From: Kitasatospora albolonga
GTDB lineage: Bacteria; Actinomycetota; Actinomycetes; Streptomycetales; Streptomycetaceae
Length of the DNA: 64,000 nucleotides
NCBI GenBank assembly: GCA_002082585.1
Contig: CP020563.1
Location: 620,001-684,000, forward strand
Reading direction: 5' to 3'
The position numbers and the translations under genes are program-made. The stretch's first letter is position 1. The number at the start of each line of letters is the position of its first letter. The notes under the pieces are model-generated. The model worked only from the letters and a program-made list of their open reading frames with translations, searched no databases and was not told the origin of the DNA. Positions 54,593-64,000 of the stretch are shown here, in pieces.

Positions 54593-55140
54593 GGCGTGTC
54601 CTTACGGGCCCACGGCGCCCTGCGCGCCGCCCGCAGCGCCCGGGACCGCCGCAGCCCGGTCAGCCGGTCGGTGTAGACCCTGCCCTCCAGGTGGTCGCAC
54701 TCGTGCTGGAGGCACCGGGCGAACCACCCCGTGCCCGTGATCCGCACCGGCTCGCCCGTCATCGTCAGGCCCTCGACGACCGCGCGGTCGAAGCGTTCCG
54801 TGCCCGCTTCCAGCCCCGGAAGTGACAGACAGCCCTCCGGTCCGCGTACGGTGAGTCCGTCCGCCTCGACCAGTTCGGGGTTGACGACATGTCCCAGATG
54901 ACGGACGTCATCGTCGTCCGGGCAGTCGTAGACGAACACTTTGAGCGGGACGCCGATCTGGTTGGCGGCGAGCCCGACACCCTGCGCGGCGTACATCGTG
55001 GCGAACATGTCCTCGACCAGCCTCGCGAGCGACGGGCCGAACTCCGTGACGTCCTCACAGGCGCGGTGGAGCAACGGGTCGCCGAGCAGACTCATCTCAC
55101 GGACGAGTCCGGAACTGCCGGGGATCGGGCGGTTTCGCAT
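54589..55140 (-). CDS. def: peptide deformylase
   Basis: A 183-residue iron/zinc enzyme that removes the formyl group from new proteins. Motif 1 is GVGLAANQIG, motif 2 EGCLSLPG and motif 3 QHECDHLEG (Cys, His, His ligands), all intact. Starts MRNRPIPGSSGLVREM at ATG 55140; the frame is open to 55239. A second deformylase is common in Streptomyces. Confidence 0.92.
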   Translation of the reverse strand: MRNRPIPGSSGLVREMSLLGDPLLHRACEDVTEFGPSLARLVEDMFATMYAAQGVGLAANQIGVPLKVFVYDCPDDDDVRHLGHVVNPELVEADGLTVRGPEGCLSLPGLEAGTERFDRAVVEGLTMTGEPVRITGTGWFARCLQHECDHLEGRVYTDRLTGLRRSRALRAARRAPWARKDTP

Positions 55141-55254
55141 GGCGGCAAGCGTACGTTCCGCCGCCGCCGGGGAGTTCCCGTGGTGCCGCGGTGCGGTCGC
55201 CGCGGCGGACATCGATAGGCTGGGCGCGGACCGATGCAAGGAGGATCTAGGACG

Positions 55255-56493
55255 ATGGCAGGCAACACGGAGCCGTTGTCGCCGCGGGCCAAGCTGGCCG
55301 TGACGGCGGGCAAGGCCGCGGCGGCGGTGTCACGCGCCGCGGGGCGGGGCAGCGGATCGGTGATCGGCGGCCGGGTGGCGCTCAAACTCGACCCCGACCT
55401 GCTGGGGCGGCTGGCGCAGCACCTGGACGTGATCCTCGTGTCGGCGACGAACGGCAAGACGACGACCACCCGGCTGATCGCCGAGGCGCTGCGGGCCGCC
55501 GGGCCCGTCGTGTCGAACGCGCTCGGCGCGAACATGCCCGCGGGCATCACCTCGGCGCTGGCCGGCGGCTCGGACGCGAAGTTCGGCGTGATCGAGGTCG
55601 ACGAGAAGTACCTCGCCGGGGTCGCCCGCGACACCACCCCCAAGGCGATCGCGCTGCTCAACCTCTCCCGCGACCAGCTGGACCGCGCGGCCGAGACCCG
55701 GATGATGGCCGAGCACTGGCGCGAGGGCCTCTCCGGCTCGAAGGCCGTGATCATCGCCAACGCGGACGACCCGCTGGTCGTCTGGGCGGCCTCCTCCTCG
55801 CCCAACGTGGTGTGGGTGGCGGCCGGCCAGGCGTGGAAGGACGACGCCTGGTCCTGCCCGTCCTGCGGCGGTGTGATGCAGCGCCCCGGCGACGACTGGT
55901 TCTGCGGGCAGTGCGGCTTCCGCCGCCCCGCCCCGAGCTGGGCACTCAACGGCGACTACGTCCTGGACCCGCACGGTTCGGCCTGGCCGATCCACCTCCA
56001 GCTGCCCGGCCGCGCCAACAAGGCCAACGCCGCCAGCTCGGCCGCCGTAGCCGCCGTCTTCGGAGTGCCGCCGCAGGTAGCGCTGGAGCGCATGTACCAG
56101 GTGCAGGCGGTCGCGGGGCGTTACGACGTCGTGAACTTCCAGAACCGCGAGCTGCGGCTGCTGCTGGCGAAGAACCCGGCCGGCTGGCTGGAGACGTTCT
56201 CGCTGATCGACCCGCCGCCGACGCCGGTGATCCTCTCCGTCAACGCGCGCGGCGCGGACGGCACGGACACCTCCTGGCTCTGGGACGTGGACTACACCCA
56301 GCTGGCCGGTCACCCGATCTTCGTGCTCGGCGACCGCAAGCTGGACCTCGCGGTCCGCCTGGAGGTCGCGGGGCTGGACTTCCGGGTCTGCGAGAGCCTC
56401 GACGAGGCCGTGCAGTACGCCCCGCCCGGCCGCATCGAGGTCATCGCCAACTACACCGCCTTCCAGGATCTGCGCCGTCGTGTCGGCAACTGA
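55255..56493 (+). CDS. murT: lipid II isoglutaminyl synthase, Mur ligase subunit MurT
   Basis: A 412-residue Mur-ligase-like protein with ATP loop ATNGKTTTT. A four-Cys zinc ribbon (CPSCGG and CGQCG) sits inside the central domain, as in MurT. With GatD it amidates the glutamate of lipid II in the stem peptide. aaggagg before ATG 55255 is strong. The next gene starts 34 bp later. Confidence 0.95.
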   Translation: MAGNTEPLSPRAKLAVTAGKAAAAVSRAAGRGSGSVIGGRVALKLDPDLLGRLAQHLDVILVSATNGKTTTTRLIAEALRAAGPVVSNALGANMPAGITSALAGGSDAKFGVIEVDEKYLAGVARDTTPKAIALLNLSRDQLDRAAETRMMAEHWREGLSGSKAVIIANADDPLVVWAASSSPNVVWVAAGQAWKDDAWSCPSCGGVMQRPGDDWFCGQCGFRRPAPSWALNGDYVLDPHGSAWPIHLQLPGRANKANAASSAAVAAVFGVPPQVALERMYQVQAVAGRYDVVNFQNRELRLLLAKNPAGWLETFSLIDPPPTPVILSVNARGADGTDTSWLWDVDYTQLAGHPIFVLGDRKLDLAVRLEVAGLDFRVCESLDEAVQYAPPGRIEVIANYTAFQDLRRRVGN

Positions 56494-56527
56494 CCCCGGC
56501 CCCGGCCACCTCCGGAGAGGACGAAGC

Positions 56528-57253
56528 ATGAACAACGGTCTGCGTCTGGTCTGGGTCTACCCCGACCTGCTCAGCACCTACGGCGACCAGGGCAACGCCC
56601 TGGTCGTGGAGCGGCGGGCCCGGCAGCGCGGTCTGGACGTACAGCGCGTCGACGTGCGCAGCGACCAGCCGGTGCCGACGTCCGGCGACATCTATCTGAT
56701 CGGCGGCGGCGAGGACCGGCCCCAGCGCCTCGCGGCGGAGCGGCTGCGCCGCGACGGCGGGCTGAGCCGGGCCGCGTCCAACGGCGCGATCATCTTCTCG
56801 GTCTGCGCGGGCTACCAGATCCTCGGCCACGAGTTCATCAACGACCTCGGTGAGCGCGAGCAGGGTCTCGGCCTGCTCGATGTGATCTCCACGCGCGGCG
56901 AGGGCGCCCGGTGCGTCGGCGACGTACTGGCGGACATCGACCCGCAGCTCGGCCTGGAGCCGCTGACCGGGTTCGAGAACCACCAGGGCGTCACCCATCT
57001 CGGCCCGACGGCACGGCCGTTCGCCCGGGTGCGGTACGGCCGGGGCAACGGCACCGGGGACGGCACGGAGGGCGCGTACAACGACACGGTCTTCGGGACG
57101 TACATGCACGGTCCGGTGATGGCCCGCAACCCGCAGATCGCCGACCATCTGCTGAAGCTGGCCCTCGACGTGAACGCGCTGCCGCCCACGGACGACCGCT
57201 GGTACGAGGCGCTGCGCGCCGAGCGCATCGCGGCCGCGACCCAGCCCGCCTGA
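56528..57253 (+). CDS. gatD: lipid II isoglutaminyl synthase, glutaminase subunit GatD
   Basis: A 241-residue class I glutamine amidotransferase of the cobyric-acid-synthase type. Nucleophile Cys is in SVCAGYQILG and the catalytic His in GTYMHGPV. It supplies ammonia to MurT. Operon with murT. Confidence 0.95.
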   Translation: MNNGLRLVWVYPDLLSTYGDQGNALVVERRARQRGLDVQRVDVRSDQPVPTSGDIYLIGGGEDRPQRLAAERLRRDGGLSRAASNGAIIFSVCAGYQILGHEFINDLGEREQGLGLLDVISTRGEGARCVGDVLADIDPQLGLEPLTGFENHQGVTHLGPTARPFARVRYGRGNGTGDGTEGAYNDTVFGTYMHGPVMARNPQIADHLLKLALDVNALPPTDDRWYEALRAERIAAATQPA

Positions 57254-57276
57254 GGTCACCGGCCCGGCCCGCCCGA

Positions 57277-57344
57277 TGAGGCGTTTCCCGCTCGCCCGAG
57301 CGGCGTCCGTCTGAGGCGATTTCCGCTCGATCGAGCGGAGTCCA
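57277..57344. repeat. two 33-nt tandem units, each with a hairpin, between gatD and pfkA
   Basis: Units at 57277-57309 and 57312-57344 both begin tgaggcg and end in -cggagtcc/-cggcgtcc forms. Each holds a hairpin: ccgctcgcccgagcgg (57288-57303) and the perfect palindrome ccgctcgatcgagcgg (57323-57338). They lie in the gatD-pfkA spacer and may act as a double terminator. Confidence 0.75.
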
Positions 57345-57454
57345 GCAGGCGGACGGCCGGTTCGGTCCCGCCACCCTGCGCCGGTAGGGTGGCGGAGATC
57401 CAACCGGACGACGTGGTCCGGTCGTCGACTTAACGTTGCAAAGGTTCTCGGGCC

Positions 57455-58480
57455 ATGCGCATTGGCGTACTCACCTCCGGCGGCGACTGCCCCGGCCTCA
57501 ACGCCGTCATCCGTTCCATCGTGCACCGCGCGGTGGTGGACCACGGCGACGAGGTCATCGGCTTCCACGACGGGTGGAAGGGCCTGCTGGAGGCCGACTA
57601 CCGCAAGCTGGACCTCGACGCGGTGGGCGGCATCCTGGCCCTCGGCGGCACCATCCTCGGCTCCTCCCGGGTCCAGCCCGCGCATCTGCGGGACGGTGTG
57701 GAGCGGGCCCGCGGCCATGTCGCCGACCTCGGCCTGGACGCCATCATCCCGATCGGCGGCGAGGGCACGCTGAAGGCGGCCAACCTCCTCTCCGAGGCCG
57801 GGCTGCCCATCGTCGGGGTCCCCAAGACCATCGACAACGACATCGCCTCCACCGATGTGACCTTCGGTTTCGACACCGCCGTCGGGGTCGCGACCGAGGC
57901 CCTGGACCGGCTGAAGACCACCGCCGAATCGCACCAGCGGGTGCTGATCGTCGAGGTCATGGGCCGCCACACCGGCTGGATCGCCCTGCACTCCGGGATG
58001 GCCGCCGGTGCCCACGCCATCGTGGTGCCCGAGCGCCCCTTCGACATCGACGAGCTGACCGAGCTGGTCGGCAAGCGCTTCTCGGCGGGCAAGAAGTTCG
58101 CCATCGTGGTGGTCGCCGAGGGCGCCAAGCCCCGCGCGGGCTCCATGCAGTTCGAGCAGGGCGTCAAGGACATCTACGGCCACGAGCGGTTCGCCGGGGT
58201 GGCCACGCAGCTCTCCGGGGAGCTGGAGAAGCGGCTCGGCAAGGAGGCCCGCCCGGTCATCCTCGGCCACGTCCAGCGCGGCGGCACCCCGACCGCGTAC
58301 GACCGCGTCCTGGCGACCCGGTTCGGCTGGCACGCTGTGGAGGCGGCGCACCGGGGCGAGTTCGGGATGCTGACCGCGCTGCGCGGCACCGACATCGTGA
58401 TGGTCCCGCTGGCGGAGGCGGTCGAGACGTTGAAGACGGTCCCGGCCGAGCGGTACGCCGAGGCGGAGTGCGTGCTCTAG
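57455..58480 (+). CDS. pfkA: ATP-dependent 6-phosphofructokinase
   Basis: A 341-residue PfkA. GVLTSGGDCPGLNAVIR is the N-terminal ATP site, IPIGGEGTLKAA is the ATP-type discriminator, PKTIDNDI the catalytic Asp loop, and MGRHTGWIA follows. It phosphorylates fructose 6-phosphate in glycolysis. ATG 57455 follows a cgttgcaaagg sequence. Confidence 0.95.
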   Translation: MRIGVLTSGGDCPGLNAVIRSIVHRAVVDHGDEVIGFHDGWKGLLEADYRKLDLDAVGGILALGGTILGSSRVQPAHLRDGVERARGHVADLGLDAIIPIGGEGTLKAANLLSEAGLPIVGVPKTIDNDIASTDVTFGFDTAVGVATEALDRLKTTAESHQRVLIVEVMGRHTGWIALHSGMAAGAHAIVVPERPFDIDELTELVGKRFSAGKKFAIVVVAEGAKPRAGSMQFEQGVKDIYGHERFAGVATQLSGELEKRLGKEARPVILGHVQRGGTPTAYDRVLATRFGWHAVEAAHRGEFGMLTALRGTDIVMVPLAEAVETLKTVPAERYAEAECVL

Positions 58481-58496
58481 CGGAACCGGCCCCCGA

Positions 58497-58534
58497 GAAC
58501 TGCCCCCGCCCGCAGCCGCGGCCGGGGGCAGTTC
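58497..58534 (+). terminator. hairpin terminator after pfkA
   Basis: A 12-bp stem gaactgcccccg/cgggggcagttc with a 14-base loop, 16 bp after the pfkA stop. Confidence 0.8.
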
Positions 58535-58592
58535 TACGCTGTACCGGACAACCGGCACGAAACGGGGACGTGTCCCCATCGGGAGTGGACAG

Positions 58593-59540
58593 ATGGATCA
58601 CAGCGGGCACGGCATGAACATGGATCTGCCGCCGTTCACGCTGGGACGGGGGCTGGAGCTCTCCGTCGAGCCGTTCTTCCTGACCGGCTGCCTCCTGGCG
58701 CTCGCCCTGTACGGGTACGGCGTGGTGCGGCTGCGCAGGCGCGGGGACGGCTGGCCGGTCAGCCGGGTGATCTCCTTCACCGTGGGGGTGCTGAGCATCC
58801 TGCTGGTGATGTGCACCAAGCTCAACGACTACGGCATGGTCATGTTCAGCGTGCACATGGTGCAGCACATGGTGATCAGCATGCTGTCGCCGATCCTGCT
58901 GCTCCTGGGCGCCCCGGTGACCCTGGCGCTGCGTGCGCTGCCGCCCGCCGGACGGGGGCGCGTCGGGCCGCGCGAGCTGCTCCTGAAGCTGCTGCACAGC
59001 CGGTACATCAAGATCGTCACGCATCCGGCGTTCACGATCCCGATCTTCATCGCCAGCCTCTACGCCCTGTACTTCACGCCGCTCTTCGACTTCCTGATGG
59101 GCTCCAAGCCCGGCCACATCGGGATGATGGTGCACTTCCTCGCCGTGGGCCTGGTCTTCTTCTGGCCGATCATGGGCGTCGACCCCGGCCCGCACCGGCC
59201 CGGCTATGTGATGCGGATGCTGGAGCTGTTCGCCGGGATGCCGTTCCACGCGTTCTTCGGGATCGCGCTGATGATGGCGACCACGCCGATGGTGGGGACG
59301 TACAGCGATCCCCCGGCCTCGCTCGGCATCGACGCGCTCAGCGACCAGAACTGGGCGGGTGGTATCGCCTGGGCCTTCAGCGAGATCCCCTCCGTGCTGG
59401 TGCTGATCGCGCTGGTCTACCAGTGGTACCACTCCGAGCAGCGGGCCGCCCGGCGCTCGGACCGGGCCGCCGACCGCGACGGCGACAAGGAGCTGGAGGC
59501 GTACAACGCCTATCTCGCGTCATTGCAGGCGCGACAGTAG
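58593..59540 (+). CDS. caa3-type CtaG cytochrome c oxidase assembly protein
   Basis: A 315-residue integral membrane protein with about seven helices. Conserved His residues are in MVQHMVISML, KPGHIGMMVHFLAVG and MPFHAFFGIAL. CtaG helps insert copper into cytochrome oxidase. The His/Met-rich N-terminus (MDHSGHGMNMD) may bind copper. Confidence 0.93.
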   Translation: MDHSGHGMNMDLPPFTLGRGLELSVEPFFLTGCLLALALYGYGVVRLRRRGDGWPVSRVISFTVGVLSILLVMCTKLNDYGMVMFSVHMVQHMVISMLSPILLLLGAPVTLALRALPPAGRGRVGPRELLLKLLHSRYIKIVTHPAFTIPIFIASLYALYFTPLFDFLMGSKPGHIGMMVHFLAVGLVFFWPIMGVDPGPHRPGYVMRMLELFAGMPFHAFFGIALMMATTPMVGTYSDPPASLGIDALSDQNWAGGIAWAFSEIPSVLVLIALVYQWYHSEQRAARRSDRAADRDGDKELEAYNAYLASLQARQ

Positions 59541-59606
59541 CGCGGGGGGCGCTCACGGGGTGACCATGGGGTGAACGGCCGCGCGGCCGACGAGGAGGGT
59601 ACGCGC

Positions 59607-59765
59607 ATGTCCGGATCGACGAGAACCATGGGATATCTGACCGTCGGGGCGCTGGTCACGGTGACCGCCTACACGGTGGCGCTGGGAAGCAGCGGCTGGC
59701 TCTGGTTCGGCTGGGTGGTGCTGGGTCTGTGCACCCTCGGCATGCTGGCCACCCAGGACACCTGA
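59607..59765 (+). CDS. small membrane protein
   Basis: A 52-residue protein with two membrane helices (MGYLTVGALVTVTAYTVALG and WLWFGWVVLGLCTLGML). ATG 59607 follows cgaggagggt. An in-frame ATG at 59571 has no good ribosome site. Lies 66 bp after ctaG and may be its partner. No function known. Confidence 0.7.
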   Translation: MSGSTRTMGYLTVGALVTVTAYTVALGSSGWLWFGWVVLGLCTLGMLATQDT

Positions 59766-59936
59766 CCGCCCCGGCGGGAGACGCCTGACGGGCCCGGCGG
59801 CGGGTACGAGCCGGGTGACCGGTTCGCCACGGTCGCACGGTGCGGCCGGGGACCTACACTGACGGTCCCCGCACGACCACGACCTGGCAGTACGCAGCCC
59901 TGACGCCGACCCGGCAGAGCGAGGAGCACCCACAAG

Positions 59937-60653
59937 GTGTTTTATTACGTCCTGAAGTATGTCGTGCTGGGGCCCCTGCTGCGGGTGCTGTTCCGTCCTC
60001 GTATCGAAGGGCTGGAGAACATCCCGGAGGAGGGCGCGGCGATCGTCGCCGGGAACCATCTCTCCTTCTCCGACCACTTCCTCATGCCCGCCATCATCAA
60101 GCGGCGCATCACGTTCCTCGCGAAGGCCGAGTACTTCACCGGCCCCGGGATCAAGGGCCGGCTCACCGCCGCGTTCTTCCGCAGCGCGGGCCAGATCCCG
60201 GTGGACCGCTCCGGCAAGGACGCAGGGCAGGCGGCGATCCGCGAGGGGCTCGGGGTGCTGGGCAAGGGCGAGCTCCTGGGGATCTACCCGGAGGGCACCC
60301 GCTCGCACGACGGCCGGCTCTACAAGGGCAAGGTCGGGGTCGCGGTCATGGCGATCACCGCGCAGGTGCCGGTGGTCCCGTGCGCCATGCTCGGTACGTT
60401 CGAGATCCAGCCGCCCGGCCAGGTCGTCCCGAAGATCAAGCGGGTCGCGATCCGGTTCGGCGAGCCGCTGGACTTCTCGCGCTACGCGGGCATGGAGAAC
60501 CAGAAGGCCGCGATCCGGGCCGTGACCGACGAGATCATGTACGCGATCCTCGAACTCTCCGGCCAGGAGTACGTCGACGAGTACGCGGCGAAGGTGAAGG
60601 CGGCCGAGCAGGAGGCCGCCCCGCCGAAGAAGTTCCGCAAACTGCGACGCTGA
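59937..60653 (+). CDS. lysophospholipid acyltransferase (PlsC family)
   Basis: A 238-residue 1-acylglycerol-3-phosphate acyltransferase-like enzyme. Motif I NHLSFSDH (NHxxxxD), motif II FFRSAGQIPVDRSG, motif III YPEGTRSHDG and motif IV VPVVPCAMLG are intact. A short N-terminal membrane segment anchors it. GTG 59937 follows a gagcgaggag sequence. A -10-like tacact lies at 59855. Confidence 0.93.
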   Translation: MFYYVLKYVVLGPLLRVLFRPRIEGLENIPEEGAAIVAGNHLSFSDHFLMPAIIKRRITFLAKAEYFTGPGIKGRLTAAFFRSAGQIPVDRSGKDAGQAAIREGLGVLGKGELLGIYPEGTRSHDGRLYKGKVGVAVMAITAQVPVVPCAMLGTFEIQPPGQVVPKIKRVAIRFGEPLDFSRYAGMENQKAAIRAVTDEIMYAILELSGQEYVDEYAAKVKAAEQEAAPPKKFRKLRR

Positions 60654-60704
60654 CGGCGGATTCGCCGACGGCAGAGCGGCCTGGTCCGGCCGGCCCCACT
60701 CCCC

Positions 60705-60912
60705 CTAGGGCGTGTCCGGCGGATCAGGACCGGACAGGCCGCGGCGTCTGGTGCGGTGCATCGCAAGGCGCTGGAACGTCCTCATCGCGGAGCGATTCGG
60801 GCGTTTCGGCAACGCCGCGAGGGATGGGGCCTCCCCTGCTCGAGCGAAGCCGAGAGCTTGGGGAAGTGCCAGGCGTCGCGGACCCGGTCAAGATCCGCCG
60901 GACACGCCCTAG
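60705..60912. mobile_element. 208-bp MITE with perfect 21-bp terminal inverted repeats
   Basis: The left end 60705-60725 (ctagggcgtgtccggcgg plus atc) is an exact complement of the right end 60892-60912. The outermost ctag or ta likely is the target duplication. There is no ORF for a transposase, so it must be moved by another element, probably of the IS630 or IS5 type. An internal hairpin (tcccctgctcgag... with ...cttgggga, near 60834-60864) is of a sort common in Streptomyces repeats. It ends ten bp before the next start codon. Confidence 0.85.
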
Positions 60913-60921
60913 CGTCGAGCC

Positions 60922-61977
60922 ATGAGTCAGGGACACGCGTGGGTGCTGGGAGCGACGGGACAGATCGGGCGGGCGGCGGTGAGCGCGCTCGTCCGGGACG
61001 GCTGGGAGGTGACCGCCGTATCGCGCGGCGGCGGGCGGGACGACCGGTGGGGTGACGGGGTACGGGCCCTGGCGCTCGACCGGGACGAGGAAGGGGCGCT
61101 GGAGAGCGCGCTCGGTGAGGGCTGTGACGTCCTGGTCGACATGGTGGCGTTCTCCCCGGCGCACGCACGGCAGCTGAGGTCTCTGTCCGGACGCGTCGGT
61201 TCGGCGGTCGTGATCTCCAGCGGTGCGGTGTACGAGGACGACCGGGGCCGCAGCTTCGACACCCAGGCCGAACCGGACGGCTTCCCGCGCTATCCGGTCC
61301 CGCTCCCGGAGACCCAGCCCACGGTGGCCCCGGGGGACACCACGTACGGGACCCGGAAGGTGGCGCTGGAGCACGAGCTGCTGGCGGCGGGCGACGCGCT
61401 GCCGGTGACGCTGCTGCGGGCGGGCGCGGTCCATGGCCCGTACTGCCGCACCCCGCGCGAGCTGTACTTCGTGAAGCGGCTGCTGGACGGACGGGGGCTG
61501 CGGGTCCTCGCGTACGGCGGCGGGAGCCGCTTCCACCCGCTCCACGTGACGAACGCGGCCGAGCTGATCCGCCTGGCCGCCCGCCGCCCCGGCTCCCGGG
61601 TGCTCAACGCGGCAGACCCTGAGGCGCCGACGGTCGCGGAGATCGGGGCAGCGATCGACGCGGTGCTCGGCCGGGAGACGGAGACGGTCCTGGTCGACGG
61701 TCCACCGCCCGAGGAGGGCGTGGGCGACACGCCGTGGAGCGGGGCTCATCCGGTGGTGTACGACATGACGGCGGCGGAGCAGGAGCTCGGGTACCGGCCG
61801 GTGACGGGGTACGTCGAGTCGCTGCCGGGGACGGTGGAGTGGCTGGCCGGGGAGCTGGCGGGGCGGGACTGGCGGGAGGCGTTCCCGAAGATGGCGCGGA
61901 ACTACGGGGAGGCGCTGTTCGACTATGCGGCGGAGGACGCCTGGCGGGCGCGGTACGACCGGAGCCCGCGTGCGTGA
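60922..61977 (+). CDS. NAD-dependent epimerase/dehydratase
   Basis: A 351-residue short-chain dehydrogenase/epimerase-like protein with NAD motif GATGQIGRAA and a Tyr-x-x-x-Lys in YGTRKVALEH. Substrate unknown. The MITE at 60705-60912 ends ten bp before ATG 60922, so its promoter and leader may lie in the element. There is no clear ribosome site, so a leaderless transcript is possible. Confidence 0.9.
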   Translation: MSQGHAWVLGATGQIGRAAVSALVRDGWEVTAVSRGGGRDDRWGDGVRALALDRDEEGALESALGEGCDVLVDMVAFSPAHARQLRSLSGRVGSAVVISSGAVYEDDRGRSFDTQAEPDGFPRYPVPLPETQPTVAPGDTTYGTRKVALEHELLAAGDALPVTLLRAGAVHGPYCRTPRELYFVKRLLDGRGLRVLAYGGGSRFHPLHVTNAAELIRLAARRPGSRVLNAADPEAPTVAEIGAAIDAVLGRETETVLVDGPPPEEGVGDTPWSGAHPVVYDMTAAEQELGYRPVTGYVESLPGTVEWLAGELAGRDWREAFPKMARNYGEALFDYAAEDAWRARYDRSPRA

Positions 61978-62037
61978 GCCGGGCGGCGACGGCGTACGCG
62001 GCCGGGTCACGGCTTCGGTGGGGCGTACGGGCTCACC

Positions 62038-62813
62038 TCACCCGTCCTCCTTCAGCCCCTCCAGCAGCTCGTGCACCGCCCCGTCCAGGATCGCGCGCAG
62101 CAGGCGGGCGTCCTCCGCCACCGCCGTGACCAGGACGGCGGGGCCCGCGAGCGGGGTGAGGGCGGCGGTGGGGCCGAGGAGGCGGGCGGGGAGCGGGGAC
62201 TCCTCGAAGGACGGGTCGGCCAGGAGGAGCTGACCGACCGCGCGGTGCTCGCCGAGGACGGCGGGGCCGTCCCAGCCGCCGGGGGCGCCGGGGCCGTAGG
62301 CCAGTTGCTGGTCGAGGAGCGGGCGGCCTCCCCGGTGGACGGTGAGGCGGGTCGTGAGGGTACCGGTGGGCTCGCCATGACGGCCGAGGATCTGCTCCTC
62401 GCGCAGCAACAGGCGTGCGGTGGGGGCGAGTTCGACGCGGGTGGTCTGGTGCAGGTCGCTGCCGTGGGCGGAGACGAGCTGTTCGGGGAGCCAGCGCAGG
62501 ACGGCCCGCTCCCCCACCCGTAGAGCCACGGTGTACGTGGACGGGGCGGCGTCCGGCCGGGCGCCCGGCAGCGCGATGGTGGCCGCCGCCGCGTCGACGG
62601 TGAGGTGGGCGCCGTCGGCGGCCTCGGCCTCGATCGCCAGCCGGTCGCCGTTGAGCGGGGCGCTCATGGCGCCGACCACGGTGACCCGGGCGTGGGTGGA
62701 GTGCGGTGAGCGGGTGCGGCGGAGCGCGAGGGGGCCGGCGCTCTCCAGGACGGGCAGCGCGGTCCCGCCCCGGCCGTCGGGTTCGGCGCGGAGGCGGGCG
62801 GTGGCGTGGACGC

Positions 62814-62817
<4 letters not shown>
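62038..62817 (-). CDS. ureD: urease accessory protein UreD
   Basis: A 259-residue scaffold protein that helps to load nickel in urease. The fold shows as beta repeats ([47 protein letters not shown]), and [23 protein letters not shown] is family-like. Coupled to ureG by a four-base overlap. Confidence 0.93.
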
Positions 62818-63491
<674 letters not shown>

Positions 63492-63554
63492 GGGGCTGCT
63501 CCTGTCGGGGTGCGGGTGTGAGGATGTCCGGCCCACAGGCCGAACGGCTGCGGG

Positions 63555-64000
63555 CTAGGAGGCGAAGAGGCGGACCGGCCAGGCGGCGTGCGCCTCGGCG
63601 GTGATGTCGAGGAGCGGGGCGGAGGCGGCGGGCAGGGCGTCGATGCCGTGCCGGGCGGCCTCGGCCGCCCGGGCGGCCACCTGGTCCAGCTCGGGTGCGA
63701 GGCGGGCGAGTACGGCGGTGGCCTGGAACGGGTCGAGGGAGAGCAGCCGGACCACGGCGGTGGCCGGGCCGCTGACCGTCTCGTACGCCACGCAGTACGC
63801 CGCGTCCTCGGGCCCCAGCCCCGCCGCCCGGGCCGTGAGGCCGAGGACGACGGGCTGGTGGGCGCCGCGCGGCCGGGCCAGGGCGAGCGCGTCGAGTCCG
63901 GGGCTCGGCCAGGTGGCGCGGGCGGCCCGCATCATCTGGCGGCCCAGCTTGCGGGCGGTGGCCCGCAGGGCGGGTGAGGGCGTACGGGCGTCGGCGGCCT
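63555..64000 (-). CDS. ureF: urease accessory protein UreF, 5' end beyond window
   Basis: At least 148 residues of the C-terminal part. The frame runs through the window edge: ATARKLGRQMMRAARATW then AAYCVAYETVSGPATAVVRLL and the end LLDITAEAHAAWPVRLF, all UreF-like. UreF links UreD and UreG. The start and further ure genes (ureA-C expected) lie outside. Confidence 0.85.
   Translation of the reverse strand, partial: AADARTPSPALRATARKLGRQMMRAARATWPSPGLDALALARPRGAHQPVVLGLTARAAGLGPEDAAYCVAYETVSGPATAVVRLLSLDPFQATAVLARLAPELDQVAARAAEAARHGIDALPAASAPLLDITAEAHAAWPVRLFAS

Overview
This is a high-GC actinobacterial chromosome segment and almost certainly Streptomyces. Third codon positions are nearly always G or C, GTG and TTG starts are common, and there are many ATGA/GTGA start-stop overlaps. 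It carries families typical of the genus: NarL-type two-component genes, SseB/WXG/Rhs polymorphic toxin genes, MurT/GatD, a DUF3516 helicase and a caa3-type CtaG. I see no rRNA, tRNA, CRISPR array, replication origin or phage structural genes. Bases 1-83 lie downstream of the first gene and show nothing I can name.

Left accessory part (1-20.4 kb). A histidine kinase (84-1937, minus) and its probable response regulator (2881-3543, minus) flank a LURP-one-like gene (2171-2764). Next is a tightly coupled three-gene minus-strand operon (13151 down to 3935). It encodes an alpha/beta hydrolase, then a caspase-like protease fused to a STAND-type NTPase and a probable beta-propeller, then a 1732-residue P-loop NTPase with a very long helical tail. 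This looks like a bacterial conflict or self-destruct system and is the best candidate for something undescribed. It is followed by a polymorphic-toxin locus (13666-19921). An SseB-domain gene is intact, a WXG-like gene is broken, and the Rhs toxin gene carries at least three separate one-base losses, while the downstream immunity-like frame is open. A 51-bp diverged copy of the 3' end of yjbQ lies at 13346-13396 and the intact yjbQ is at 20369-20794, so the toxin locus is bracketed by direct repeats like a gene-end integration.

Sulfur region (20.8-26.5 kb). A leaderless cysteine-rich leader peptide (20887-20970) precedes ssuC-ssuB-ssuA-ssuD, an alkanesulfonate uptake and desulfonation operon. 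A strong hairpin and an FMO-like monooxygenase follow. The leader suggests cysteine-responsive attenuation.

Middle (26.5-43.5 kb). This part has a short MltG-like protein, a 19-residue hydrophobic peptide gene, a homodimeric-type ABC exporter divergent from a MarR regulator, and a Tat-exported GH109-type enzyme. It also has a heterodimeric ABC exporter with one degenerate ATP site, a membrane protein fused to a spermidine-synthase-like domain, an NlpC/P60 hydrolase, a BlaI/M56 pair, a DsbA-like thioredoxin, a membrane protein and a kinase-fold protein.

Right core part (43.5-64 kb). Genes are a type II NADH dehydrogenase, ATP-dependent DNA ligase, YdjM-like membrane hydrolase, Ski2-like helicase, TesB thioesterase, small zinc protein, GNAT, glutathione peroxidase, acyl-CoA dehydrogenase with a divergent TetR, peptide deformylase, MurT/GatD, phosphofructokinase, CtaG, a PlsC acyltransferase, a 208-bp MITE, an NAD-dependent epimerase and the ureD-ureG-ureF end of a urease operon cut by the window edge.
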